Source: Actinomycetes bacterium | GTDB lineage: Bacteria > Actinomycetota > Actinomycetes > S36-B12 > UBA5976 | DNA length: 52,993 nt | Reading direction: 5' to 3' | Assembly: GCA_021784375.1 (NCBI GenBank) | Contig: JAJXSV010000001.1 | Location: forward strand, 1-52,993 | In this document: positions 17,211-25,164 of the stretch, in pieces | Layout of the letters: each line of letters opens with the position of its first letter | How positions within the stretch are numbered: the stretch's first letter is position 1 | Position numbers and translations under genes: made by a program | Notes under the pieces: model-generated | The model's database searches: none | What the model was told of the DNA's origin: nothing | What the model saw: only the letters and a program-made list of their open reading frames with translations

Positions 17211-19931
17211 ATGGCCGCGAAACACCTGGTGATCGTCGAATCACCGGCGAAGGCGAAGACCATCCAGAGTTATCTGGGACCGGACTACGCCGTCACCGCC
17301 TCGGTGGGCCACATCCGCGACCTGCCCGAGCGCGCCAGCCAGGTCCCAGCCGAATTCAAGGCCCTGCCCTGGGCTCGCCTCGGCGTCAACACCGACGGGG
17401 CCTTCGAGACCATCTATGTGGTCGACGACAACAAGAAGTCCCGCATCACCGAGATCAAGCGCCAGCTCAAGGAGGCCGAGGAGCTCCTCCTCGCGACCGA
17501 TGAGGATCGGGAGGGCGAGGCCATCTCATGGCACCTGCTCGAGGTGCTGCGTCCCAAGATCCCGGTCAAGCGCATGGTCTTCCACGAGATCACCAAGGAC
17601 GCCATCCAGGCCGCCATCGCCAATCCCCGTGACCTTGACATGGATCTGGTCGAGGCCCAGGAGACCCGTCGCATCGTCGACCGTCTGTTCGGCTTCCAGG
17701 TCTCCGAGGTGCTCTGGCGCAAGGTTGCGCAGGGAACGTCCGCGGGCCGCGTGCAGTCGGTCGCGGTGCGCCTGGTCGTGGACCGCGAGCGTGAGCGCAC
17801 GGCCTTCACCTCGGCGGCCTACGCGGACGTGTCCGTGTTGCTGCTCCCCGGCTCCTTCAAGGCCGGCCTGGTGGCGGTCGACGGCGAGCGCGTCGCCGCG
17901 GGCAGGGACTTCGACAGCGACGGTCGGCTCACCGCCAACAACGTGGTGCACCTCGATGAGGCCGGCGCAGTGCAACTGGCCGATGAGCTCGCCGGCGAGC
18001 AGTTCCGTGTCGTGGGCATCGATGAGAAGCAGAGCACCCGTCGGCCGCCGGTGCCGTTCACGACCTCCAGCCTGCAGCAGGAGGCCGGGCGCAAACTCGG
18101 GTTCAACTCCAAGCGCACCATGCAGGTTGCGCAGGGCCTGTACGAGCGCGGCTACATCACGTACATGCGAACGGACTCGCCAGCGCTCTCCGACCAGGCC
18201 ACGCGGGCAGCCCGCAAGCAGGCCAAGGCCATGTTCGGCGACGCCTTCGTCTCCGAGAAGCCCCGTGTGTTCACCAGCAAGAGCAAGAACGCCCAGGAGG
18301 CGCACGAGGCCATCCGTCCCGCGGGCGAGGAGTTCCGCACCACGCAGCAGCTCTCGCATGAGTTGAACCACGACGAGCAACGCCTGTACGACCTCATCTG
18401 GAAGCGCACGCTGGCCAGCCAGATGGCCGACGCCCGCGTGGCCACAACCACGGTGACGCTCGACGCGAGGGCCACCTCCGGCCGGATCGCGAGCTTCCGG
18501 GCCAGCGGCACCGTGGTGCTGTTCGCCGGCTTCATGGCCGCCTACGAGGTGGGCAGGGACGCCGACGACGACGGCAACGGTGAGGCCCGTCTGCCGCAGT
18601 TGGTGGAGGGGAAGTTGCTCGATGCGGAGCGCATCGATGCCGTGGCGCACGCCACCAAGCCCCCGGCCCGCTACACCGAACCGACGCTCATCGCCGCGCT
18701 CGAGGAACTCGGGATCGGCCGCCCCTCCACCTACGCGAGCATCATCGGCACCATCCAGAACCGCGACTACGTGTGGAAGAAGGGGCAGGCACTCGTTCCC
18801 TCCTGGCTGGCCATGGCGGTGGTTCGCCTGCTCGAGACCCACTTCGAGGCGCTCGTCGACTACGGCTTCACCGCCTACATGGAGGAGGAACTCGACTCCA
18901 TCGCCAACGGCGACTACACCCGGCTCGCCGCCCTCACGGACTTCTACCGGGGCAGCGACAAGTTCCCGGGGCTGGTGCCGCTGCTGGCGAACTGGGGCGA
19001 GATCGACGCCCGCGAGATCTCGGCCTTCCCCATCAAGGGGTCCGAGGTGGTGTTGCGCGTCGGCCGCTACGGTCCCTTCATCGAGCGCGGCGAGCAGCGC
19101 GCCAACGTTCCGCCGGAGCTCGCACCCGATGAGATGACCGCCGCCAAGGCCGAGGAGCTGCTGGCCCAACCCTCGGGCGAGCGTTCCCTCGGGGTCGATC
19201 CGTCGACCGGCTACGAGGTCATCGCACGGATCGGTCGGTTCGGCCCCTACGTCACCGAGGTGCTGCCTGAGGAGCTGCCGAAGACCGGCAAGCGTGCCGT
19301 CAAGCCACGCATCGCCTCGATCTTCAAGCACATGGACTTCGAAGGCATCGACCTCGACACCGCGCTGCGCCTGTTGGCGCTGCCGCGGCTCGTCGGTGAG
19401 GACGACGGTGTCGGCATCTACGCGCAGAACGGCAAGTTCGGCCCCTACCTCACGAAGGGCACGGACAGTCGTTCGTTGGAATCCGAGCAGGCCATCTTCG
19501 ACTGCACACTCGAGCAGGCCCTGGCGCTGTTCGCGCAACCGAAGCAGCGGCGGGGTCGCGGGGTCGCCGCGGCTCCCCTCGCAGAGTTCCCGGCCGATCC
19601 GGTGAGTGCCAAGCCCGTCGTCATGCGCGAGGGCCGCTTCGGCCCATATGTCACCGACGGGGAGACCAATGCGTCGCTCCGACGGGGAGACGACCCGGCG
19701 CACATCACCGCCGAGCGCGCGTACGAACTGCTCGCCGATCGTCGGGCCCGCGGCCCGGTGGCGCCCAAGAAGACCGCGCCCAAGAAGGCGGCAGCCAAGA
19801 AGGCCGCGCCCAAGAAGACGACGGCCAAGAAGGCCGCGCCCAAGAAGACGACGGCCAAGAAGGCCGCGCCCAAGAAGGCGGCAGCCAAGAAGGCCGCGCC
19901 CAAGACTGCCGCCAAGAAGGTCGCGAAGTAG
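17211..19931 (+). CDS. topA: DNA topoisomerase I TopA
   Basis: Type IA topoisomerase that relaxes negative supercoils; 906 residues. The Toprim domain begins at KHLVIVESPAKAKTIQSYLG with its acidic DEDREGEAISWHL near residue 97. The active-site tyrosine lies in GYITYMRTDSPALS near residue 318. C-terminal Topo_C repeats (GRYGPFIERG, GRFGPYVTEV, GKFGPYLTKG, GRFGPYVTDG) replace the zinc fingers of E. coli TopA, the actinobacterial form. The last 55 residues are a Lys/Ala/Pro tail encoded by tandem repeats, expected to bind DNA nonspecifically. ATG 17211 is chosen because GGAGG precedes it; the frame runs open upstream, but only as a shadow of the methyltransferase. It converges with the M3 peptidase gene, 16 bases apart. 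Confidence 0.96.
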   Translation: MAAKHLVIVESPAKAKTIQSYLGPDYAVTASVGHIRDLPERASQVPAEFKALPWARLGVNTDGAFETIYVVDDNKKSRITEIKRQLKEAEELLLATDEDREGEAISWHLLEVLRPKIPVKRMVFHEITKDAIQAAIANPRDLDMDLVEAQETRRIVDRLFGFQVSEVLWRKVAQGTSAGRVQSVAVRLVVDRERERTAFTSAAYADVSVLLLPGSFKAGLVAVDGERVAAGRDFDSDGRLTANNVVHLDEAGAVQLADELAGEQFRVVGIDEKQSTRRPPVPFTTSSLQQEAGRKLGFNSKRTMQVAQGLYERGYITYMRTDSPALSDQATRAARKQAKAMFGDAFVSEKPRVFTSKSKNAQEAHEAIRPAGEEFRTTQQLSHELNHDEQRLYDLIWKRTLASQMADARVATTTVTLDARATSGRIASFRASGTVVLFAGFMAAYEVGRDADDDGNGEARLPQLVEGKLLDAERIDAVAHATKPPARYTEPTLIAALEELGIGRPSTYASIIGTIQNRDYVWKKGQALVPSWLAMAVVRLLETHFEALVDYGFTAYMEEELDSIANGDYTRLAALTDFYRGSDKFPGLVPLLANWGEIDAREISAFPIKGSEVVLRVGRYGPFIERGEQRANVPPELAPDEMTAAKAEELLAQPSGERSLGVDPSTGYEVIARIGRFGPYVTEVLPEELPKTGKRAVKPRIASIFKHMDFEGIDLDTALRLLALPRLVGEDDGVGIYAQNGKFGPYLTKGTDSRSLESEQAIFDCTLEQALALFAQPKQRRGRGVAAAPLAEFPADPVSAKPVVMREGRFGPYVTDGETNASLRRGDDPAHITAERAYELLADRRARGPVAPKKTAPKKAAAKKAAPKKTTAKKAAPKKTTAKKAAPKKAAAKKAAPKTAAKKVAK
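19763..19928 (+). repeat. Lys/Ala/Pro-coding tandem repeats in the topA tail
   Basis: Units of 15 and 30 bases built from AAGAAGGCC-GCGCCC and AAGAAGACG-ACGGCC modules encode repeated KKAAP and KKTTA blocks. The array is in frame and ends the gene. Such repeats are prone to slippage and to copy-number difference between strains. Confidence 0.85.
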
Positions 19932-19947
19932 CCTGGGCCGGCCTGCG

Positions 19948-21873
19948 TCAGCTGCGGTCCAGCCAGGCTGCGAAGGCGTCGAAGGCGTAGGGGCGGCCGA
20001 GGAAGTCGGCGATGAGGTCGGCTGCGTCGGCGGCTCCCCCGGGCGCGAGGACGTGATCGCGGTACCGCGTCGCCACGGTTGAATCCAACAGGTCTGCGGC
20101 GTCGAAGGCCGAGAACATGTCCTTCGCGATGACCAGGCTCCACATGTACGTGTAGTAGCCGGACGTGTAACCGGCGAGGTGTCCGAAGGCGGCATGCATG
20201 TGCGTGCCGGGCAGATGGGCACAGAGGTCGTAACGGGCCTGCAGCTCCGCCAGCGTGGCGGTGAGATCAACCGGCACACTCTTGTGCATGCGGTACGACA
20301 CGGCCGCGAAGAGCATCTGCTGCCGCGCGAACAGGCCCTTCCCGAATTCCTCGGCCGTTCGCATGCGTGCCACCAGCTCCGTGGGGATGGGCCGGCCATC
20401 GGCGTCGGTGGCGAAGCTGCGCAGGACGGCCGCGTCCCACGCCCACTCCTCGAGCATCTGCGAGGGCGCCTCCACGAAGTCCCACTCGGTGGCAATGCCC
20501 GAGATGGCCACCCACGGCTGCCGTCCGGCGAGCAGGTGGTGCACGAGGTGTCCGAACTCGTGGAAGAGCGTGACGACATCATCGTGCTCCATCAGCCCGC
20601 GCGGGAAGTTGCAGACGAGCGCACCTTCCGCCAGTTGCACTCCCGCTATGCCCTTGACCATGTCGAAGCAGGCGGCGTGGCTGAACTTGCCGTCGCGCGG
20701 ATGCAGGTCGAGGTGGATGCGCCCGATGCGCTGGCCCTCCAGGTCGACGTCGTAGGTCGTGACCTCGTGGTGCCAGCGCGGCGCATCGGTCACGGCCGTG
20801 TACGTGAGGCCGAAGAGTCGACCCGTGACGTCGAGCAGCCCGCGCTGCACCTTGTGGAAGTCGAAGTAGCGGCGCACCTCCTTGGCATCGACGTCGAAGC
20901 GTTCGCGGCGCACGACCTCGGCATAATGGCGCTGGTCGACTGCGGTGACGGCATCGACCTCGGGATGGTCCTGCTGGAGGCGCTCGAGCAGCACGGCGTA
21001 GTCGCGGCGGGCCGATGGGGTGGCCGCCTCCGTGATGCGCTCGATGAAGGCGGCGATGGCGGTCCCCTCGCCGATCATCTTCGGCTCGGCGTCATACGCG
21101 GGCCAGTCGGGGTAGCCCAGGCGCTGCGCAAAGCGCTCGCGCAGCTGCAGCAACTCGAGGAGCACGGGGTCGTTCTGCGGCCACGCCCGATTCAGGTAGG
21201 CGTGCGCGAGCTCGGCACGCGCAGCACGATCGTCCGCGAACGTCATGAACGGCATGTAGTCGGGGTACTCCGTGGTGATGCGCGCGAGGCCGTCCTCCTC
21301 GGCGGGATGCGCCATCGCGTAGTCAGCGGGAAGGCCGCTGAGCCGCGAGGGCGCGATGCGGATGGAGCGCACGTCCTCGCGGATGTTGCGGGAGAAGGTC
21401 TGCCCGAGCTCCGTCATGCGCTCGATCATGGACTTCAGTTCGCTGCGGGTGTCGTCGTCGCGATCGACGCCCGCACGCCGGAAGTCACGGAGCGCGTGGT
21501 CGAGCACACGACGAGCCAGGCCGTCCAGGGCGGCGATGTCGATCCCCGCGAGCACGGCGTACAGGGCGCGATCCTGCTCGAGGTCGGTGACGAGCGCGTG
21601 CAGGTCCTGCTCGTGTTCCTCGCAGCGGGCGCGCACTGCTGGATCGGGGTGTACCTCGGTGAGGAGGTTGCTGAGCCCGAGGGCCGTGGAGAGCGCGAGG
21701 TGGATGTCGTTCCACCAGCCCAGCACCTGCATCGCGGGGGCATCGGGGACGGACTTCATGGTGGCGATGAGGGCCCGCACCGCCTCCGTGCGCGTGACCA
21801 CGAGTTCGTCGATCCAGGCGGTCCAATCGGCGTCGACCGCGGGCAGGGCGAGGGGCGGGGGCAACTGCGACAT
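19948..21873 (-). CDS. M3-family oligopeptidase (thimet oligopeptidase-like)
   Basis: Cytoplasmic zinc metallopeptidase of 641 residues that should cut short peptides. The zinc motif HEFGH lies near residue 435 in TLFHEFGHLVHHLL, and the downstream third-ligand helix region (EAPSQMLEEWAWD) is typical of M3A peptidases. No signal peptide is visible. A longer frame starts at 21909, but ATG 21873 (MSQLPPPLALP) is preferred because TACTGT ends 6 bases upstream. It lies downstream of the secreted metzincin-like gene on the same strand, about 73 bases away, but has its own leaderless promoter. It converges with topA. Confidence 0.92.
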   Translation of the reverse strand: MSQLPPPLALPAVDADWTAWIDELVVTRTEAVRALIATMKSVPDAPAMQVLGWWNDIHLALSTALGLSNLLTEVHPDPAVRARCEEHEQDLHALVTDLEQDRALYAVLAGIDIAALDGLARRVLDHALRDFRRAGVDRDDDTRSELKSMIERMTELGQTFSRNIREDVRSIRIAPSRLSGLPADYAMAHPAEEDGLARITTEYPDYMPFMTFADDRAARAELAHAYLNRAWPQNDPVLLELLQLRERFAQRLGYPDWPAYDAEPKMIGEGTAIAAFIERITEAATPSARRDYAVLLERLQQDHPEVDAVTAVDQRHYAEVVRRERFDVDAKEVRRYFDFHKVQRGLLDVTGRLFGLTYTAVTDAPRWHHEVTTYDVDLEGQRIGRIHLDLHPRDGKFSHAACFDMVKGIAGVQLAEGALVCNFPRGLMEHDDVVTLFHEFGHLVHHLLAGRQPWVAISGIATEWDFVEAPSQMLEEWAWDAAVLRSFATDADGRPIPTELVARMRTAEEFGKGLFARQQMLFAAVSYRMHKSVPVDLTATLAELQARYDLCAHLPGTHMHAAFGHLAGYTSGYYTYMWSLVIAKDMFSAFDAADLLDSTVATRYRDHVLAPGGAADAADLIADFLGRPYAFDAFAAWLDRS

Positions 21874-21879
21874 GCCGCG

Positions 21880-21885
21880 ACAGTA
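21880..21885 (-). promoter_or_regulatory. -10 box TACTGT of the leaderless M3 peptidase promoter
   Basis: TACTGT on the minus strand ends 6 bases before ATG 21873 and decides that start over the longer frame from 21909. Confidence 0.5.
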
Positions 21886-21946
21886 GACGCGGGCACCGAC
21901 AACCGCCACGCGGATCGCAGCCCCGGAACGACGGGCAGCGGACGGC

Positions 21947-23230
21947 TCAGGCGGCCCAGATCACGTTGAAGCTCTCGTCTACGCGCCCGTCGACGAGCCA
22001 GCGATAGACCACCACCCCGGGAGTGGTCACGGTGACCATGGTGGAGGCGGCCGTGAAGCCACCACCACCGCAATCGAGGCGGACATCCGTGCCCCACGGG
22101 TGCGCGGACCACTGCGGTGATCCCAGTGCCGTCCAGACGCCGTCCACCAGCGCCTGCAGTTGTGCCGTGGGTGTCGGCGACCAGCAGTGCATGAGTTCGC
22201 CGAGCTGCTGCGTGCCCGTCGCGCAGTAGGCGTAGTCCCGTCCATCGGTGCGCGGGTAGGTCGGGCTGGGCAGGTCGCATCCCGCGCGCAGCCCGGGATC
22301 GGTCACGTGGTCAGCCCACACACGCAGGCTCAGCAGGTCGACGCCCTGTGCAGAGGCGCCCACGTAGCGAGTGCGCTTGGCATCGATCGCGTAGGCGGTG
22401 GAGCAGGCGCCGAGCGCCGGGGTCATAACGTCGCACGCGTCATCCAGGGTGTGGGTGACGCCGAAGGTGTGCAGGACCTCGTGCACCCACAGCGCCGAGG
22501 TCACGCTCTTGAAGTTGCGGTCACTGCCCGTGCAGACGGTCCCGTCCGAACCCCGGCCGGGCGCCACCGCCACCTCGGCGGTCAATCCCGGGGTCTCGCC
22601 GAAGCCACAGGCATTGCTGGCGCCGTCGCTGAGGAAGGGGACGTCGATGAAGAACAGGAAGTGCTTGCGATCAGGCCCCGGATCGTCCATGACATGGGCT
22701 TCGGCCATGAGCAGCCTGTCGGCACCGAGCACGGACAGTTGGGCCATCGTGTACTTGGAATGCAGGTACTGGATGTCGTAGCCATCGGCACGTTGGTCGA
22801 TCTGCAGGTGGTAACCGGTCTGCTGCTGCAGGAAGGCATTGCCCTCCGTGAGCGCGCTGTCCAGGGTGCCGTTGGTGTCCAGGTGGCGATCGGTGCCGTC
22901 GGACGGGACGACGTAGAACGGCTTGATCTGGAAGCCCGTGACCAGGTCGGGCTGGTCGGTCAATGTGCGCGCACGCAGGGTCGGGGTGTCACTGGGGACG
23001 GGTGTCGTCGCGGTGGTTGCTGGAGTCGGTGCCGAAGCCGGTTTCGATGACCGCTTCGACTGCTTCCAGACCAGTTTGCTGCCGCGGTGCGCGCAGGTGA
23101 AGTGCGCGTGGCGCACGGTCCGGCTGGCCCCTGCCTTCGGGCAGCGGGCGCCTGCGATGGTGAGGGCTTGGGCCGGCGTGTTGGATGCCAGCATGATGAA
23201 CGCGGCGAGCAGGGCGGCGATCTTCTTCAC
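21947..23230 (-). CDS. Secreted metzincin-like zinc protease
   Basis: A 427-residue exported protein. The first 24 residues (KKIAALLAAFIMLASNTPAQA) form a signal peptide. A short cysteine-containing module follows (CPKAGASRTVRHAHFTCAHRGSKLVWKQ), a form common in secreted actinobacterial proteins, then a Ser/Pro/Thr linker. The main domain has HEVLHTFGVTH near residues 249-259, an exact H-E-x-x-H-x-x-G-x-x-H metzincin zinc signature, with a methionine in DACDVMTPALG some 9 residues later as a candidate Met-turn. Several cysteines suggest disulfides. GTG 23230 is chosen over TTG 23242 because GGGGAG sits 4 bases upstream. Substrate unknown; family within the metzincins not assigned. Confidence 0.75.
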   Translation of the reverse strand: MKKIAALLAAFIMLASNTPAQALTIAGARCPKAGASRTVRHAHFTCAHRGSKLVWKQSKRSSKPASAPTPATTATTPVPSDTPTLRARTLTDQPDLVTGFQIKPFYVVPSDGTDRHLDTNGTLDSALTEGNAFLQQQTGYHLQIDQRADGYDIQYLHSKYTMAQLSVLGADRLLMAEAHVMDDPGPDRKHFLFFIDVPFLSDGASNACGFGETPGLTAEVAVAPGRGSDGTVCTGSDRNFKSVTSALWVHEVLHTFGVTHTLDDACDVMTPALGACSTAYAIDAKRTRYVGASAQGVDLLSLRVWADHVTDPGLRAGCDLPSPTYPRTDGRDYAYCATGTQQLGELMHCWSPTPTAQLQALVDGVWTALGSPQWSAHPWGTDVRLDCGGGGFTAASTMVTVTTPGVVVYRWLVDGRVDESFNVIWAA

Positions 23231-23288
23231 GTGGCTCCCCAAGGTGTCGCCCTAGGTTAGGGAGGCCTGCTGATGGCCGCCATTCGCT

Positions 23289-23298
23289 GAAGCGCTTC
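23289..23298. promoter_or_regulatory. Palindrome GAAGCGCTTC in the protease / tmk divergent region
   Basis: A perfect 10-base palindrome with a central CG sits 58 bases upstream of the metzincin start and 88 bases upstream of tmk. It resembles generic LacI-family operators, but no regulator gene is adjacent. Confidence 0.25.
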
Positions 23299-23374
23299 GC
23301 GCCGAAATTCACAGGAATGGATGCGCAACGGCGGCAACGGCGGCCGGGACGCCGGGGTCGTCGGACCGCTCACC

Positions 23375-23380
23375 TAGGCT
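23375..23380 (+). promoter_or_regulatory. -10 box TAGGCT of the leaderless tmk promoter
   Basis: TAGGCT ends 6 bases before ATG 23387, identical in sequence and spacing to the ppx box. Confidence 0.55.
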
Positions 23381-23386
23381 TGCCGC

Positions 23387-24007
23387 ATGACCGGGCTCTT
23401 CATCGTGTTCGAGGGTGGCGACGGCAGCGGCAAGTCGACGCAGGTCGCCCGTCTCGTGGAGTCCCTGCGCGCTGACGGCCGCACCGTCGTGGCCACCCGC
23501 GAGCCCGGCGGCACGCGCATCGCCGAGAAGATCCGGCAGGTCATCCTCGACCCGGACTACCCGGAGATGAGCGACCGCACCGAGGCGCTGCTCTACGCGG
23601 CCTCGCGAGCCGAGCACGTTCACCACGTCGTCCGGCCCGCGCTGCACCGTGGTGAGGTGGTGGTCTCCGATCGCTACCTGGACTCGTCGGTCATCTACCA
23701 GGGCCTGGGCCGTGGCCTGGGCGCGGACGCCGTGCGTGAACTCAACCTTTGGGCGACCGAGGGCCTGCGGCCCGATCTCACCATCGTGCTCGACGTGCCG
23801 GCGCACTTCGGCCTCAATCGCGTGGGCACGCCGGATCGCCTCGAACTGGCACCACGCGAGATGCACGAACGCATCCGCGACTACTACCTGCAGATGGCCG
23901 CGAGCGACCCTTCGCACTACTTCCTCATCAATGCCGAGCAATCCATCGAGGCCATCGCCGAACTCGCCCGCGCCCGCGTCGATGCACTGCTCGCGACCCG
24001 GCCATGA
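23387..24007 (+). CDS. tmk: Thymidylate kinase
   Basis: Phosphorylates dTMP to dTDP with ATP, an essential step of dTTP synthesis in the cytoplasm. The 206-residue length is standard. The P-loop reads FEGGDGSGKST (about 8-18), ATREPGGTRIAEKIR is the dTMP-binding DR/TREPGG region, and VSDRYLDSSVIYQG carries the DRY motif. It is the first gene of a tightly overlapping series: its stop overlaps the ATG of the delta-prime gene by four bases (ATGA). Confidence 0.96.
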   Translation: MTGLFIVFEGGDGSGKSTQVARLVESLRADGRTVVATREPGGTRIAEKIRQVILDPDYPEMSDRTEALLYAASRAEHVHHVVRPALHRGEVVVSDRYLDSSVIYQGLGRGLGADAVRELNLWATEGLRPDLTIVLDVPAHFGLNRVGTPDRLELAPREMHERIRDYYLQMAASDPSHYFLINAEQSIEAIAELARARVDALLATRP

Positions 24008-25164
24008 GCATCTGGGACCGCCTGGTCGGTCAGCCGGAGACCGTGCAACTGCTGCAGCGAGCGGTTGCCGACGCGCGTGAGGTGCCGGTCGGACCGGGCA
24101 TGACGCATGCCTGGCTGTTCACCGGGCCGCCCGGTGCGGGGCGGTCGACGGCAGCCCTGCTCCTGGCTGCCGGACTGGAGTGCGACGAGGGCGGTTGCGG
24201 CAGTTGCGCGAACTGCAAGGACGTCATGCGCGACATGCACGATGACGTCGTGCGCTTCGAGCCGCAGCAACTGCAGATCACGCGCGACGAGGCCGCGTCG
24301 CTCATCAAGTTGGCCGCCCGCATGCCCGTGCGCGGGCGTTGGTCGGTGATCATCGTCGAGGATGCCGATCGCCTGAACGAGGTGAGCGGCAACATGCTGC
24401 TCAAGAGCATCGAGGAGCCCACGCCACACACCATCTGGCTGCTCTGCGCGCCGAGCGTGGAGGACGTGCTGCCGACCATCCGCAGCCGCTGCCGGGTCCA
24501 GGTGCTGCGCACCCCCAGTTGGCGCGATGTCGCAGCACTGCTCGAGCGCGATGGCATCGAGCGTTCCATGGCGGCGCATGCGGCCCGCGCAGCCCAAGGC
24601 CATGTCGGCCGTGCCCGTGCCCTGGCCACCGGCGATGAGACCCGGCGCCACCGGCATGAGATGTTGCGCATCCCCTTGCAGCTCAACGACCTTCCCGCGT
24701 GCTTCGCGGTGGCGGCGGACATCGCCAGCGCTGCCACGGAGGAGGCCAATCGCTCGACGGCCAAGCTCGATGAACGTGAACGCCAGGAACTGCTGCAGGC
24801 GTACGGCGACGGAGCCACCGGCGTGACCAAGGCGAGGATCGAGCGTCTGGCGCGCGGTGCGGTGAAGGAGCTCGAGGCCCGTCAGAAGAGTCGACGTACG
24901 CGTGCTGTACGGGATCGACTCGACCGGTCACTGGTCGACCTCCTGTCGTTCTACCGTGATGTCCTGATGCTGCAGCTCGACACCGACATGGAACTCATCA
25001 ACGAGGAGATGCGCCCGCAGGTGGCACAGGTGGCCGCCGCTTCCACGCCGGCCCGCACACGCGCACGCATGGATGCCATCGAACGGGCCCGCCGGCTGTT
25101 CGACTCCAATGCGCAGCCGCAACTGGTACTGGAAGCGCTCACCGTCGAGTTGGCGCGGGCATGA
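24004..25164 (+). CDS. holB: DNA polymerase III delta-prime subunit
   Basis: Clamp-loader subunit, 386 residues. The AAA+ fold is visible: a P-loop-like GPPGAGRST at 41-49 with Arg replacing the catalytic Lys (R47), a zinc module C60, C65, C68, C71, VIIVEDADRLNEVSGNMLLKSIEEP as the Walker B region, and the IRSRCR sensor segment (SRC motif) near residue 163. The Arg substitution fits a subunit that does not hydrolyse ATP itself. It is coupled by ATGA overlaps to tmk before it and to the secreted hydrolase after it. tmk-holB is a broadly conserved pair. Confidence 0.93.
   Translation: MSIWDRLVGQPETVQLLQRAVADAREVPVGPGMTHAWLFTGPPGAGRSTAALLLAAGLECDEGGCGSCANCKDVMRDMHDDVVRFEPQQLQITRDEAASLIKLAARMPVRGRWSVIIVEDADRLNEVSGNMLLKSIEEPTPHTIWLLCAPSVEDVLPTIRSRCRVQVLRTPSWRDVAALLERDGIERSMAAHAARAAQGHVGRARALATGDETRRHRHEMLRIPLQLNDLPACFAVAADIASAATEEANRSTAKLDERERQELLQAYGDGATGVTKARIERLARGAVKELEARQKSRRTRAVRDRLDRSLVDLLSFYRDVLMLQLDTDMELINEEMRPQVAQVAAASTPARTRARMDAIERARRLFDSNAQPQLVLEALTVELARA

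Noticed and set aside
19763..19928. CRISPR-like array
   Set aside because: The repeats are contiguous, in frame and codon-based with no unique spacers; they encode the TopA tail.
17526..20582. Long open frame antisense to topA and overlapping the M3 peptidase gene (over 1000 codons)
   Set aside because: It crosses two well-supported genes, and its Leu/Arg/Gly repeats mirror the TopA lysine tail; no credible start or motif.
23289..23298. GAAGCGCTTC as a definite LacI operator
   Set aside because: Palindromic and LacI-like, but only 10 bases, with no adjacent regulator and no second copy noticed; kept as a low-confidence site only.
24004..25164. Delta-prime gene as a broken ATPase because the P-loop Lys is Arg
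   Set aside because: Delta-prime subunits commonly have degenerate P-loops and do not hydrolyse ATP, so this is not evidence of damage.
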